A DNA stretch of 64,000 nucleotides. It comes from Ditibartonella choladocola. GTDB lineage: Bacteria > Pseudomonadota > Alphaproteobacteria > Rhizobiales > Rhizobiaceae. Shown piece by piece: positions 17,806 through 27,350 of the stretch (position 1 is its first letter; each line of letters begins with the position of its first letter). The position numbers were made by a program, and so were the translations under genes. The stretch is taken from contig NZ_CP015625.1 of assembly GCF_002007565.1 (NCBI RefSeq), positions 2,356,001 through 2,420,000 of the forward strand, written 5' to 3'. Under the pieces are notes generated by a model, which was given only the letters and a program-made list of their open reading frames with translations, searched no databases and was not told the origin of the DNA.

Positions 17806-18627
17806 ATGAAAATTTACATTTCAGCCGATATAGAGGGGGTGGCCGGTGTGGTTATCCCTCAGCAATGTTCATCCGGCAATGCCGAATATGAGCGGGCGCG
17901 CCGCCTGATGACCAACGAAGTCAATGCTGCTGTTACCGGTGCATTTGAAGCCGGTGCAAAAGAAGTTGTTGTGAACGATTCCCATGGTGCAATGGTCAAT
18001 CTTGTTCCCGAACTCCTCCATCCCGATGCCGAACTTATTCAGGGAAAACCGAAACCGCAAAATATGGCTTGCGGCCTTGCCGATGGCGGTTTCGACATGG
18101 TTTTTCTTGTTGGCCACCATGCCGGAGCAAGTCTTGAAGGTGTGCTTGCCCACACCACCAACAGCCGCGCTTTCCGTGCTGTCTATCTTGGCGACAAACG
18201 ATTGGGTGAACCCGGCATTTATGGCGCTTATGCGGGCGAACTCGGTATTCCTGTCGGGCTTTTAACCGGCGACAATTGCCTTGAAGAACAAAACAGGGAA
18301 TTCTTCCCCAAAGCGAGATTTGCAACAGTCAAACATGCTTATGCCAATCGTGCCGCGCGTTCTCTTTCGCCCACAAAATCGTGCGAAAAAATAAAAGCAG
18401 CCGCCTTTGAAGCCGTCAAGAACAGGCATGAAATGAAACCCTTTATTATACGCCCACCTTTTATGGTGAAATTCGAGGTTCTTTTGCCTGCCCTTGCCGA
18501 TCAGGCCGCACATCTACCTCCTGCCAAGCGTATTGATGCGATAACAATCGGCTTTGACTGCAATTCGGTTCGTGATGCAATCGGCTGGATGAGTGCAGTT
18601 TCTGCACTTGCCGCTTCGGTCATGTGA
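17806..18627 (+). CDS. dppA: M55 family D-aminopeptidase, DppA type
   Basis: 273-residue zinc peptidase. Asp8 and Glu10 in S-A-D-I-E-G, His60 in V-N-D-S-H-G and His104 in V-G-H-H-A agree with the metal ligands known for Bacillus subtilis DppA, which cleaves D-amino acids from short peptides. Glu135 in R-L-G-E-P-G-I-Y-G is the likely further ligand. ATG 17806 begins the conserved MKIYISADIEG; longer in-frame starts would add an unrelated leader of 70 residues. Convergent with the isoaspartyl peptidase and Gsi transporter genes, it probably belongs functionally to peptide scavenging or peptidoglycan peptide recycling. Confidence 0.88.
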   Translation: MKIYISADIEGVAGVVIPQQCSSGNAEYERARRLMTNEVNAAVTGAFEAGAKEVVVNDSHGAMVNLVPELLHPDAELIQGKPKPQNMACGLADGGFDMVFLVGHHAGASLEGVLAHTTNSRAFRAVYLGDKRLGEPGIYGAYAGELGIPVGLLTGDNCLEEQNREFFPKARFATVKHAYANRAARSLSPTKSCEKIKAAAFEAVKNRHEMKPFIIRPPFMVKFEVLLPALADQAAHLPPAKRIDAITIGFDCNSVRDAIGWMSAVSALAASVM

Positions 18628-18656
18628 GAGAAAGCTTGAACTTTTCTTGAACCATG

Positions 18657-18690
18657 AAAGCGGGTAAAAACCCGCTTTTTCTTCTTTTTG
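18657..18690 (+). terminator. Rho-independent terminator after dppA
   Basis: AAAGCGGGT (18657-18665) and ACCCGCTTT (18670-18678) form a perfect 9-bp stem with an AAAA loop, followed by TTCTTCTTTTT. The remaining gene-free bases up to 18978 hold nothing else I can support. Confidence 0.85.
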
Positions 18691-18978
18691 AGGCGACCGG
18701 TTTCCCATTCAACACAATATGGGATATGACCCGCTTTCAATGGTAGAATATGACTGGCTTTTCGATTGTGACGCTTCAAATTTCCGCGCTGATCTTGGCA
18801 CATTTTACAAAAGCGGGCTTATGATTTTTCCGGCTTAAAATGTTCCGGAAAAGAAAGCTGACAAACCGATATGGAAATGAAATTCTGAAACCAACTTCAA
18901 AGCAGAGATGCCAAGCAAAGGGTAACAGTTTCCCCTTCGCTTGACAAACTTAACGAACAATCACCGATTGCCGGAAAA

Positions 18979-19908
18979 TCAATAAATGCCGGTATGGATT
19001 TCGCCATCCTGACCCATCCATGCGCGATACATTCCCTCGCTATTGAAAGGCAGGCACACTTCGCCCTTGGCATTGACGGCAATAAGCCCGCCCTCGCCGC
19101 CGATTTTTACGAGATCTTTGATAACCGATTGCGCGGCTTCTTCAAGTGTTTCTTTTCCCCAGCGGATACGGGCGTCAATTTCGTGCGCCGCGGCATAGCG
19201 GATGAAATATTCGCCATGTCCGGTTGCCGAAACTGCACAGGTTTTGTCATCTGCCCATGTACCGGCACCGATAACCGGACTATCGCCGACACGACCAGGG
19301 AACTTGGCAGTCATTCCGCCGGTCGATGTTGCCGCCGCCACATGGCCAAAAACATCACAGGCAACCGCGCCGACTGTGCCATGACGCCGTGAAGGGTCAT
19401 TTTCTTCCCCGCCATTACGGCGGCGCTCCATTTCCTGTTCAAGCGCTTTCATGCGCCGTTCGGTGTAAAACCATTCGGCCGGTTTGATCTCAAGCCCGAT
19501 CTCGCGGCAAAATTCATTGGCTCCTTCACCGGCAAGAAAAACATGTTCGGTTTTTTCCATAACAGCGCGGGCTGCAAGAACCGGATGACGCGGCCCGAAA
19601 ATTCCGGCAACGGCACCGGCATTGCGGTCGCGCCCGTCCATGATGGCAGCATCCATTTCCTGCGTGCGGTTGGTGGTATAAACAGCACCACGACCGGCAT
19701 TGAAAAGCGGATCATCTTCCAGTGCCATAACGGAAGCGGTGACCGCATCAACGGCCGAGCCATTTGCCTTCAGCACAGCGCGCCCTGCCTCAAGTGCCAA
19801 TGTCAGCCCATGACGATAGGCTTTTTCCTTTTCTTCCGTCATATCTTTCGAGCGCATTGTGCCGGCGCCACCATGAATGGCGATAACCGGTTTTACAAGA
19901 GACGACAT
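18979..19908 (-). CDS. iaaA: Isoaspartyl peptidase / L-asparaginase precursor
   Basis: 309-residue Ntn-hydrolase of the plant-type asparaginase family. The autocleavage site is before Thr178 in R-H-G-T-V-G-A-V, the nucleophile of the mature beta subunit. G-G-A-G near residue 13, the N-A-G-R-G-A-V-Y oxyanion region and S-T-G-G-M-T-A-K with G-R-V-G-D-S-P match IaaA. It removes isoaspartyl residues from dipeptides and hydrolyses asparagine. It is the last gene after the Gsi-type transporter (60 bp from the gsiD-like gene), paralleling the iaaA-gsiABCD neighbourhood of Escherichia coli. Confidence 0.9.
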   Translation of the reverse strand: MSSLVKPVIAIHGGAGTMRSKDMTEEKEKAYRHGLTLALEAGRAVLKANGSAVDAVTASVMALEDDPLFNAGRGAVYTTNRTQEMDAAIMDGRDRNAGAVAGIFGPRHPVLAARAVMEKTEHVFLAGEGANEFCREIGLEIKPAEWFYTERRMKALEQEMERRRNGGEENDPSRRHGTVGAVACDVFGHVAAATSTGGMTAKFPGRVGDSPVIGAGTWADDKTCAVSATGHGEYFIRYAAAHEIDARIRWGKETLEEAAQSVIKDLVKIGGEGGLIAVNAKGEVCLPFNSEGMYRAWMGQDGEIHTGIY

Positions 19909-19968
19909 TTCAAAGTCCTTTCAAAAAACCATTTCAGGCTATTTTAAAAAATAGCGTTCCGACGCCGG

Positions 19969-20856
19969 TCAATTGACGTCGATTTTGGGATCAAGCGCGT
20001 CACGCAAGCCATCGCCGAAAACATTGAAGGCCAAAACCGTAACGAAAATTGCAATACCCGGATAAAGGGTGAGGTGGTCGGCAACGCCCATATAGCTGCG
20101 GCCTGCGGCAAGCATTGCGCCCCATTCCGAGCTTGGTGGCTGGGCACCAAGGCCGATAAAGGAAAGGCTTGCAGCGGTTAAAATAGACGTGCCGATACGC
20201 ATGGAAAAATAAACAATCACATTGGGCAAGGTTCCGGGCAGCAAATGGCGCAATACAATCATATGATCGGAAACACCGATGGCGCGCGCCGCATCAATAT
20301 AAACAGCCTTTTTCATCGAAAGCGTCGTCCCGCGCGAAAGGCGGGCAAAAACCGGTACAGAAAACACGGCAACCGCATAAATTACATTGTCAATTCCCGG
20401 CCCCAGAATGGCAATCACAGCAATGGCAAGCAAAATGCCGGGAAAGGCAAACAGCACATCGGAAATGCGCATAATAAGCGAGTCAAGAAAGCCGCCATAG
20501 TAGCCTGCAAGAATTCCCAGAAACACCCCGATAAGACCGCCAAGCGTAACCGATAGAAAACCGACTGCCAGAGAAATACGCCCGCCATAGATGATGCGGG
20601 TAAATATATCGCGGCCATATTCATCGGTTCCCGCCCAGTGGGCGGCAGATGACCCCTGCAAAATGGCATTATAATCGGCACTATTGGGATCAAGCGTCAT
20701 GAATAAAGGAGCGAAAATAGCCGAGCCGATCAACAAAAGCAGAAAAACAAGTGCCACAATTGCCGCTTTCTGGCGCGCGAAACGGCGCAAAAATTCGCCG
20801 AAGGGCTTGCGCGTTGCCTCGGCAACAAGTGTATCGGATGAAGTGTTCGCACTCAT
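19969..20856 (-). CDS. gsiD: Peptide ABC transporter permease, GsiD/DppC type
   Basis: 295-residue permease with a cytoplasmic N terminus and about six hydrophobic segments. The DppC-type features are D-P-N-S-A-D-Y near residue 55, [10 protein letters not shown] and the EAA-like loop [12 protein letters not shown]. The ATG overlaps the stop of the GsiC-like gene by 4 bp, so translation is coupled. It forms the membrane channel with GsiC. Confidence 0.88.
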   Translation of the reverse strand: MSANTSSDTLVAEATRKPFGEFLRRFARQKAAIVALVFLLLLIGSAIFAPLFMTLDPNSADYNAILQGSSAAHWAGTDEYGRDIFTRIIYGGRISLAVGFLSVTLGGLIGVFLGILAGYYGGFLDSLIMRISDVLFAFPGILLAIAVIAILGPGIDNVIYAVAVFSVPVFARLSRGTTLSMKKAVYIDAARAIGVSDHMIVLRHLLPGTLPNVIVYFSMRIGTSILTAASLSFIGLGAQPPSSEWGAMLAAGRSYMGVADHLTLYPGIAIFVTVLAFNVFGDGLRDALDPKIDVN

Positions 20857-21773
20857 GAGTAACGGATCTCCGGATTAACAAAAGCATAGAGAACATCAAC
20901 CAGAAGATTGATAAGGATGAACTCTAGTGAAAAGAGCAATATCAGCGCCTGAAGAACCGGATAGTCGCGATAGGACACTGAATCGATCAACAGTCTTCCA
21001 AGCCCCGGCCAGGAAAACACTGTTTCGACAACAATCGAGCCACCAAGCAAAAAGCCGAATTGCAGACCCACCATGGTGATGACCGGAATAAGCGCATTGC
21101 GCAATGTGTGTTTCCATGTCACCAGACGTTCGGGAACCCCCTTGGCGCGCGCAGTGCGGATATAATCCTCACGTGATATTTCGATAAAGGCCGAACGCGA
21201 AAACCGTGCCATCACGGCAGCAACCCCGACGCCGAGCGTAAATGACGGCATGATAAAATGAAGTGCCGTTCCATAACCGCCGGTTGGCAGAAGGCCAAGG
21301 CGCACAGAAAAGAGATTGATTAAGAGAAGGCCAAGCCAGAAGACCGGAAATGAAATGCCGGAAACGGCCACAACCATACCGGTATAATCCTGCCAACGCC
21401 CTCTTTTGACCGCCGAAAAAACACCGATAAGAAGCCCTAATATGGTTGACCAAATCATCGAAAAAACGGTGAGCCAGACAGTTGGCATAAAACGTTCGCC
21501 AATTTCCGAGGAAACGGGTTTGCGGGTTTTCAAGGATTCGCCAAAATCACCATGAACGGCGTTTTCCACAAAGGTCACATATTGCGCCCATATCGGCCGA
21601 TCAAGCCCAAGTTGCGAGCGCATGGCTTCCACTGTTTCCGCATCGGCATCAACACCGGCTGCAAGACGGGCAGGATCGCCCGGCAAAAGCCGCACAAAAC
21701 CGAATACGATGAGTGATATGACAAAAATCACCGGTATGATGGAAAGCAGGCGTTTGATAATAAAAGCGAACAT
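20853..21773 (-). CDS. gsiC: Peptide ABC transporter permease, GsiC/DppB type
   Basis: 306-residue permease beginning [10 protein letters not shown], a typical DppB-family start. [20 protein letters not shown], and the EAA loop [12 protein letters not shown] are present. It is 118 bp downstream of the first binding protein gene and overlaps the next permease. Glutathione or other short peptides are the likely cargo, judging from GsiA similarity and the IaaA neighbour. Confidence 0.88.
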   Translation of the reverse strand: MFAFIIKRLLSIIPVIFVISLIVFGFVRLLPGDPARLAAGVDADAETVEAMRSQLGLDRPIWAQYVTFVENAVHGDFGESLKTRKPVSSEIGERFMPTVWLTVFSMIWSTILGLLIGVFSAVKRGRWQDYTGMVVAVSGISFPVFWLGLLLINLFSVRLGLLPTGGYGTALHFIMPSFTLGVGVAAVMARFSRSAFIEISREDYIRTARAKGVPERLVTWKHTLRNALIPVITMVGLQFGFLLGGSIVVETVFSWPGLGRLLIDSVSYRDYPVLQALILLFSLEFILINLLVDVLYAFVNPEIRYS

Positions 21774-21890
21774 CGAAAATCCCGAACTTTAGAGTGAACG
21801 GCGCGAACACGCGCCTATTCTCCGTTATTATCCAGTTTAAAAACCCGTGTTCCAATTGCTAACCACGGGATCAATTCAAAAAACTCCGTT

Positions 21891-23420
21891 TCAATCGGCA
21901 AACTTTGCATCTTTCAAAAGAAAACCGCCATCCGGCAATGCATAAACACCTTCAAGGTTCTTTGTTTTGCCGGAAAGCACGTCTTTCTGACCAAGGAATA
22001 TCCATGGTGCATCCTGAAAGATGATCTTTTGCGCTTTGCCGTAAAGTTCGGCGCGTTTTCTGTCATCAGCCGTTTTGACGGCATCGGCAAGATCCTGGTC
22101 GACCTCGGCATTTTTATAATAGGCAACATTGAAGAGATTGGGCGGAAAGCTTTCGCTCGAAAAAAGCGGGCGCATTCCGTAATCGGCATCGGCAGTTGAT
22201 GCCGACCAGCCGCCAAACTGCATTTGCACTGTCGATTCTTCAGGTGTTCTAGCCCCCCAGACGCGGTCAGCCTCGACACCGGCTTCAAGGGGTGTAACGT
22301 TCACTTTGATATTCACCGCCGCCAGTTGTTGTTGCAAAAACTGCAAACCGCGAATGACCATGGTGCTGTTTTTGCCGAAAATTTCGGTGTTGAAACCATT
22401 CGGATAACCGGCTTCTGTCAAAAGCTGTTTGGCTTTTTCGATATTATATTCATATTGACCGACATTGGTGTAATATTTCAGGAGTGGCGGAATAGGTGAT
22501 GTCGCCGGTTCGCAAAAACCGTTCATCACAACTTTGCAGAAGGCATTTTTATCAACTGCATAATTCATAGCCTGACGCACACGCACATCATCAAACGGCT
22601 TTTTCATTGTGTTGATTGCCACATAATATTCGGCAATAGACGGTTCTTTGGTCACAACCAGATTGGGCATTTTTTGCGCAACGGCAAAAAGTTCCGGCGG
22701 AAAATCGGGAACGAATTGCACTTCTTGCGCCTGCAACATGGCAAAACGCGCGCCATTTTCCGGAACCGAACGAATGGTGACACCATCAACGCCGACAGTG
22801 CCATTCCAGTAATGGTCGTTTTTTATGACTTCAAGCGTGTCGCTTGAACGGTTTTTGAAAATAAACGGGCCGGTGCCAACGGGGTGGCGGTCAATATCGC
22901 GACCATATTTTTCAAGAGCCGCCGGTGAAATCATCATGGTTCCGGTATGCGCCATGGAAGAAGGAAAAGCCCCATATGGTTCTTTGAGGATTACCTTGAC
23001 CGTATAATCATCCACGACTTCCACATGGTCGAGCATGGAAACGAGAACGCGACGCGATAATTTGTTTTCAGGACTTGCAAGCCGCTCAAGATTGATTTTG
23101 ACTGCTTGTGCGTTAAAGTCTGCCCCGTCATGGAACTTCACGCCTTTACGCAAATAGAAGGTAAATTCTTTGGCATCGCTTGAAGCTTCATAACGTTCGG
23201 CCAGAAGCGGTACAATTTTCAAATCTTTGTCGAACCCCAACAAGCCTTCATAAATCGTCCGGAGCGAAGTCATGGTCAATGTATCATTGATATTGGTCGG
23301 GTCGAGTTTTGTCAGATTGACAGGAACGGCAACCGTCAACGTTTTGGCTTCTGACAGAGCCGGCATCAACATGGTGGTACAAACGAGCCCCGCAGCAAGC
23401 AATCGTTTCAAATTCAACAT
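21891..23420 (-). CDS. gsiB: Peptide ABC transporter binding protein, GsiB type (copy 1)
   Basis: 509-residue family 5 solute-binding protein with a cleavable signal (hydrophobic 7-22, A-L-S-E-A-K-T). K-L-D-P-T-N-I-N-D, F-H-D-G-A-D-F-N-A and H-P-V-G-T-G-P-F are family landmarks. ATG 23420 is used rather than TTG 23423. It is a close paralogue of the product encoded just upstream: long blocks such as PLLAERYEASSDAKEFTFYL are identical in the two proteins. Confidence 0.88.
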   Translation of the reverse strand: MLNLKRLLAAGLVCTTMLMPALSEAKTLTVAVPVNLTKLDPTNINDTLTMTSLRTIYEGLLGFDKDLKIVPLLAERYEASSDAKEFTFYLRKGVKFHDGADFNAQAVKINLERLASPENKLSRRVLVSMLDHVEVVDDYTVKVILKEPYGAFPSSMAHTGTMMISPAALEKYGRDIDRHPVGTGPFIFKNRSSDTLEVIKNDHYWNGTVGVDGVTIRSVPENGARFAMLQAQEVQFVPDFPPELFAVAQKMPNLVVTKEPSIAEYYVAINTMKKPFDDVRVRQAMNYAVDKNAFCKVVMNGFCEPATSPIPPLLKYYTNVGQYEYNIEKAKQLLTEAGYPNGFNTEIFGKNSTMVIRGLQFLQQQLAAVNIKVNVTPLEAGVEADRVWGARTPEESTVQMQFGGWSASTADADYGMRPLFSSESFPPNLFNVAYYKNAEVDQDLADAVKTADDRKRAELYGKAQKIIFQDAPWIFLGQKDVLSGKTKNLEGVYALPDGGFLLKDAKFAD

Positions 23421-23508
23421 CAATCATCCATTTCGTTGGTTTGTCGAGATTTATTGGTTTTTTGATAAAAGTTTTCAAAAAGCGGCAGCAAAGCTGCCAC
23501 CCTTATTT

Positions 23509-25041
23509 TCATTCATCGGTAAATTTTGCGCCATCAAGCGAGAAACCGCCATCAGGCAGCATATAAACGCCTGACAATTTTTTGGTTTTCGCAGAAATAT
23601 TCTGCTTTTCACCGAGGAAAATCCACGGCGCATCTTCAAACACCGTTTGCTGGACAATTTTATAAGCTTCCGCACGTTTTGTATCGTCGGCTGTTTTTAT
23701 GCCTTCAGCGAGAGCCTGATCGACCTTTTCATTTTTATAATAGGAGGTGTTATAGAGATTGGGCGGAAAGCTTTCGCTGGCAAGGAGCGGACGCAAACCA
23801 TAATCGGCATCACCTGTTGAAGCCGACCAGCCGCTATAAAGCATTTGCACGTCGGATTTTTCAGGTGTCTCTGCGCCCCAGACGCGGTCAGCCTCGACAC
23901 CGGCTTCAAGTGGCGTTACCGTAACCTTGACATTGACCTTGGCAAGTTCCTGTTGCAAAAACTGCATGGCACGAATAACGGCCGTGCTGTTTCTTGAAAA
24001 AACCTCTGTTTCAAAACCGTTTGCATAGCCTGCCTCGGCCAGCAATTGTTTGGCTTTTTCAGGGTTATATTCATATTGCCCGACATTGGTATAAAAGCGC
24101 AATAGCGGCGGAATCGACGATGTTGCCGGTTCACAATAACCGTTCAGGACAACCTTGCAGAAAGCTTCCTTGTTGACAGCATAGTTCAGGGCTTTGCGAA
24201 CTCTGATGTCGTCAAAAGGCTTTTTCATGACATTCATCGATGTATAAAATTCATAGATCGACGGGGCTGTTGTTACGTCAAGTGTCGGTATTTTTTTGGC
24301 AACTTCAACAAGTTCGGAAGGAAAATCCGGCACATATTGCAATTCGCCGGCCTGCAACATGGCAAAACGGGCGCCACTTTCGGGAACCGAGCGGATGACA
24401 ACGCCATCAACATCGGCAACTTTACCCCAATAATTTTCGTTCTTTGTCACCTCGAAAATATCACCGCTCCAGCTTTTGAATTTGAACGGTCCGGTTCCGA
24501 CAGGATGACGGTCAATATCCTTGCCATATTTCTTGATTGCTGCCGGAGAAATCATCATTGTGCCAGGGTGGGCAAGCGAGGAAGGCAGCGCCCCATAAGG
24601 CTCTTTGAGATAAATTTTGATTGTATAATCATCGACAATGTCGACATGGTCGAGCATCGAAATCAACACGCGCCGCGACAATTTGTTTTCCGGATTGGCC
24701 AAACGGTCAAGATTGAATTTCACTGCCTCGGCGTTAAAATCCGTACCATCATGGAATTTGACGCCTTTACGCAAATAAAAGGTAAATTCCTTGGCGTCGC
24801 TCGAGGCTTCATAACGTTCGGCCAAAAGCGGAATAATCTTGTAATCCTTGTCGAAACCCAACAGCCCCTGATAGACTGTGCGCAGCGATGTCATTGTCAA
24901 TGTGTCATTGATATTGGTGGGGTCAAGTTTGGTGAGATTGAATTCGACACCGACAGCCAAAGGTTTGGCTTCAGCCCAAACCGGCATTGCTGCCAATACC
25001 GAAACCAGTCCAGCTGCAAAATATCGTTTAACAAGCTTCAT
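23509..25041 (-). CDS. gsiB: Peptide ABC transporter binding protein, GsiB type (copy 2)
   Basis: 510-residue family 5 solute-binding protein, paralogous to the preceding entry over its whole length and equal in size. The signal region is M-K-L-V-K-R-Y-F-A-A-G to W-A-E-A-K. AAGGAGAGGG precedes the ATG, and the start overlaps the stop of the ATPase gene. Two binding proteins sharing one permease pair and one ATPase suggest widening of substrate range after duplication; residues in the middle lobe differ most. Confidence 0.88.
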   Translation of the reverse strand: MKLVKRYFAAGLVSVLAAMPVWAEAKPLAVGVEFNLTKLDPTNINDTLTMTSLRTVYQGLLGFDKDYKIIPLLAERYEASSDAKEFTFYLRKGVKFHDGTDFNAEAVKFNLDRLANPENKLSRRVLISMLDHVDIVDDYTIKIYLKEPYGALPSSLAHPGTMMISPAAIKKYGKDIDRHPVGTGPFKFKSWSGDIFEVTKNENYWGKVADVDGVVIRSVPESGARFAMLQAGELQYVPDFPSELVEVAKKIPTLDVTTAPSIYEFYTSMNVMKKPFDDIRVRKALNYAVNKEAFCKVVLNGYCEPATSSIPPLLRFYTNVGQYEYNPEKAKQLLAEAGYANGFETEVFSRNSTAVIRAMQFLQQELAKVNVKVTVTPLEAGVEADRVWGAETPEKSDVQMLYSGWSASTGDADYGLRPLLASESFPPNLYNTSYYKNEKVDQALAEGIKTADDTKRAEAYKIVQQTVFEDAPWIFLGEKQNISAKTKKLSGVYMLPDGGFSLDGAKFTDE

Positions 25042-26939
25042 TTTCCCTCTCCTTCAAACAATAGACCCGATTGTTCAACGCGTTCAAAAATGCCCACCGG
25101 ATGACAGGCAACAAAATGTTCCGGCTCTACTTCAATGAGCGGCTCGACCAAAGGTTCATTACCCGGTTCCCTTACAGGGCTTGGCACTTCCCCTTCAATA
25201 AGTGGCCGCTCGATAAAACGGCGCGCCGGATCGGCTATCGGTACGGCGGCAAGCAAACGCTGCGTATAAGGGTGAAGCGGATGATTGAACACTGCCTGCC
25301 TTGGACCGATTTCGACAATCTGGCCAAGATACATCACCGCCACGCGGTGACTGATACGCTCCACCACAGCCATATCATGGCTGATAAAAAGATAGGATAA
25401 ACCCAATTTTCTTTGCAAGTCCATCAATAGATTGACAATTTGCGCCTGAATGGAAACATCAAGGGCTGCCACTGCCTCGTCGGCAATGAGGAGTTCCGGC
25501 CCGCAGGCCAATGCGCGGGCAATACACAGGCGTTGGCGCTGGCCACCGGAAAATTCATGCGGGTAACGGCGCGCCACATGTGGCGGAAGGCCTACCGCCT
25601 GCAACAATTCCTGCACGCGCTCGTCAACCTTGTTTGCGGGAACGAGTTTATGCGTCAACAAAGGTTCGGCAATCGAAAAGCCGACCGTCAAGCGCGGATC
25701 AAGCGAGGCAAACGGATCCTGAAACACATATTGGATGTTCTGGCGTATCTTGTGGCGCTCGGCATTATCCATTTTTAAAATATCGCGCCCGTGAAGCAGA
25801 ATTTCGCCGCTCCTCGGTTCGGTCAATTGCATAATCGTGCGCCCGACAGTGGATTTGCCGCAACCGCTTTCACCGACAAGTGCCAGCGTTTCACCCGCTT
25901 TAATGGAAAAGCTCACCTGCTCGGCAGCATGAACCCGCCCTGTCACCTTGCCAAAAAAGTTCTTTTTGACATCGTAACGGGTTACAAGTTTCTTCACATC
26001 AAGCACAACATCATCTTGCCTCACTGTATTCTGCGGCAATGCTTGAACCGCATCTTTACCGGGTGAGCGTATATCGAATGGGCGTGGCAATTTTTCATTG
26101 GCCAGTGCACCAAGTTGCGGAACTGCGGCAAGCAAAGCTTGCGTATAAGGTGCTTGCGGGTGCTTGAAAATTTCGTTCGACGTGCCTTCTTCGATCTTGT
26201 CGCCACGGCACATCACAAGCACGCGGTCGGCAACCTCGGCAACCACACCCATATCATGGGTGATAAAGACCACGCCCATACCAAGCTCGTCCTGCAACAT
26301 GCGGATAAGGCGCAAAATCTGCGCCTGAATTGTTACATCAAGGGCGGTTGTCGGTTCGTCGGCAATGAGAAGCTGCGGGCGACAGGCAAGTGCCATTGCA
26401 ATCATCACCCTTTGACGCATACCACCGGAGAGCTGGTGCGGGTGGCGATCAAGCAGCCCCTTGGCGTCGGGAATACGCACCTTTTCAAGCATCGCAAGCG
26501 CTTCCTGACGCACTTCCTTGTGCGTACCCCCCTGATGAAGGCGGATTGCCTCGCCAATCTGGTCACCTATGGTGAAAACGGGATTAAGCGATGTCATCGG
26601 CTCCTGAAATATCATCGCAATATTTTTGCCGCGAACGCTATTCATTTGCGATTGGGTGAGCTTTGTAAGATCGCGCACTGCATTCTTGTCGTTAAAGAGC
26701 ACCTCGCCGGAAGAAATTTTACCACCGCCGAATTCGATAAGACGCATAATAGAGAGCGACGTTACCGATTTTCCCGAACCGCTTTCGCCCACTATCGCCA
26801 ATGTTTCACCGGCATTGACCGAAAAATCAAGCGACTTCACCGCACGGAAATTGCCGTCTTCGGTTTTGAAATCGACATCAAGGCCTTTTACGTTTAACAG
26901 CGGCGCATCCAAATTGACCAACCTCTTTTCTTCCGACAT
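25038..26939 (-). CDS. gsiA: Peptide ABC transporter ATPase, GsiA type (two fused ABC domains)
   Basis: 633-residue protein with two complete ABC ATPase domains, as in GsiA. Domain 1 has GESGSGKS, L-S-G-G-M-R-Q-R and LLIADEPTTALD; domain 2 has GESGCGKS, F-S-G-G-Q-R-Q-R and LLIADEAVAALD. Each ends in an oligopeptide-type C-terminal extension with a P-H-P-L-H-P-Y-T-like motif. Note D-E-A-V-A in the second Walker B region, as often seen in GsiA relatives. ATG 26939 (MSEEKR) aligns with the GsiA start; a TTG at 27002 would add 21 basic residues. It powers import through the two permeases encoded downstream. Confidence 0.9.
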   Translation of the reverse strand: MSEEKRLVNLDAPLLNVKGLDVDFKTEDGNFRAVKSLDFSVNAGETLAIVGESGSGKSVTSLSIMRLIEFGGGKISSGEVLFNDKNAVRDLTKLTQSQMNSVRGKNIAMIFQEPMTSLNPVFTIGDQIGEAIRLHQGGTHKEVRQEALAMLEKVRIPDAKGLLDRHPHQLSGGMRQRVMIAMALACRPQLLIADEPTTALDVTIQAQILRLIRMLQDELGMGVVFITHDMGVVAEVADRVLVMCRGDKIEEGTSNEIFKHPQAPYTQALLAAVPQLGALANEKLPRPFDIRSPGKDAVQALPQNTVRQDDVVLDVKKLVTRYDVKKNFFGKVTGRVHAAEQVSFSIKAGETLALVGESGCGKSTVGRTIMQLTEPRSGEILLHGRDILKMDNAERHKIRQNIQYVFQDPFASLDPRLTVGFSIAEPLLTHKLVPANKVDERVQELLQAVGLPPHVARRYPHEFSGGQRQRLCIARALACGPELLIADEAVAALDVSIQAQIVNLLMDLQRKLGLSYLFISHDMAVVERISHRVAVMYLGQIVEIGPRQAVFNHPLHPYTQRLLAAVPIADPARRFIERPLIEGEVPSPVREPGNEPLVEPLIEVEPEHFVACHPVGIFERVEQSGLLFEGEGK

Positions 26940-27350
26940 TTCAACCGCTTTCCGGAACGCGTTTGAAAAAGCTGACTTCACCCGCTTTTTTAACGTACTC
27001 AAAATTCAACGAAAGGTTTTTTCTCAAATTCTTTCTACCCACTATGGTTGTTTTAGGCAAAACCAAGGACAGAGTAACCCGTTGTCATGGACAACGCCTT
27101 TAAACTGTCTTGCTATGATACAATCACCAGAATCTTGCTTTCTTGGCCGCCAGGGCACAAGAAAAGATCGCTCACGATTAAAAATGCCGCCGAATATATA
27201 TTTTGCGGGCGCATTCCTGCTTTACCTTTTTTTAAAACCGTCAAAGCCGGTTTTATTCACTAAATCGTACTTGTCGTTCAAGTGTTTTTTTCAAAAACTT
27301 TCAAAACTGGCATATAAATTGCTTAAGGGCTTCCTATTTTCCTTTAAAAA
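26940..27350. other. Gene-free stretch between P1 peptidase and gsiA
   Basis: No gene is supported. It probably contains the promoter of the gsi-iaaA operon, read on the minus strand. A 7-bp hairpin (AAAACCG / CGGTTTT near 27235) is seen but lacks a T-run in the minus direction. Confidence 0.4.
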
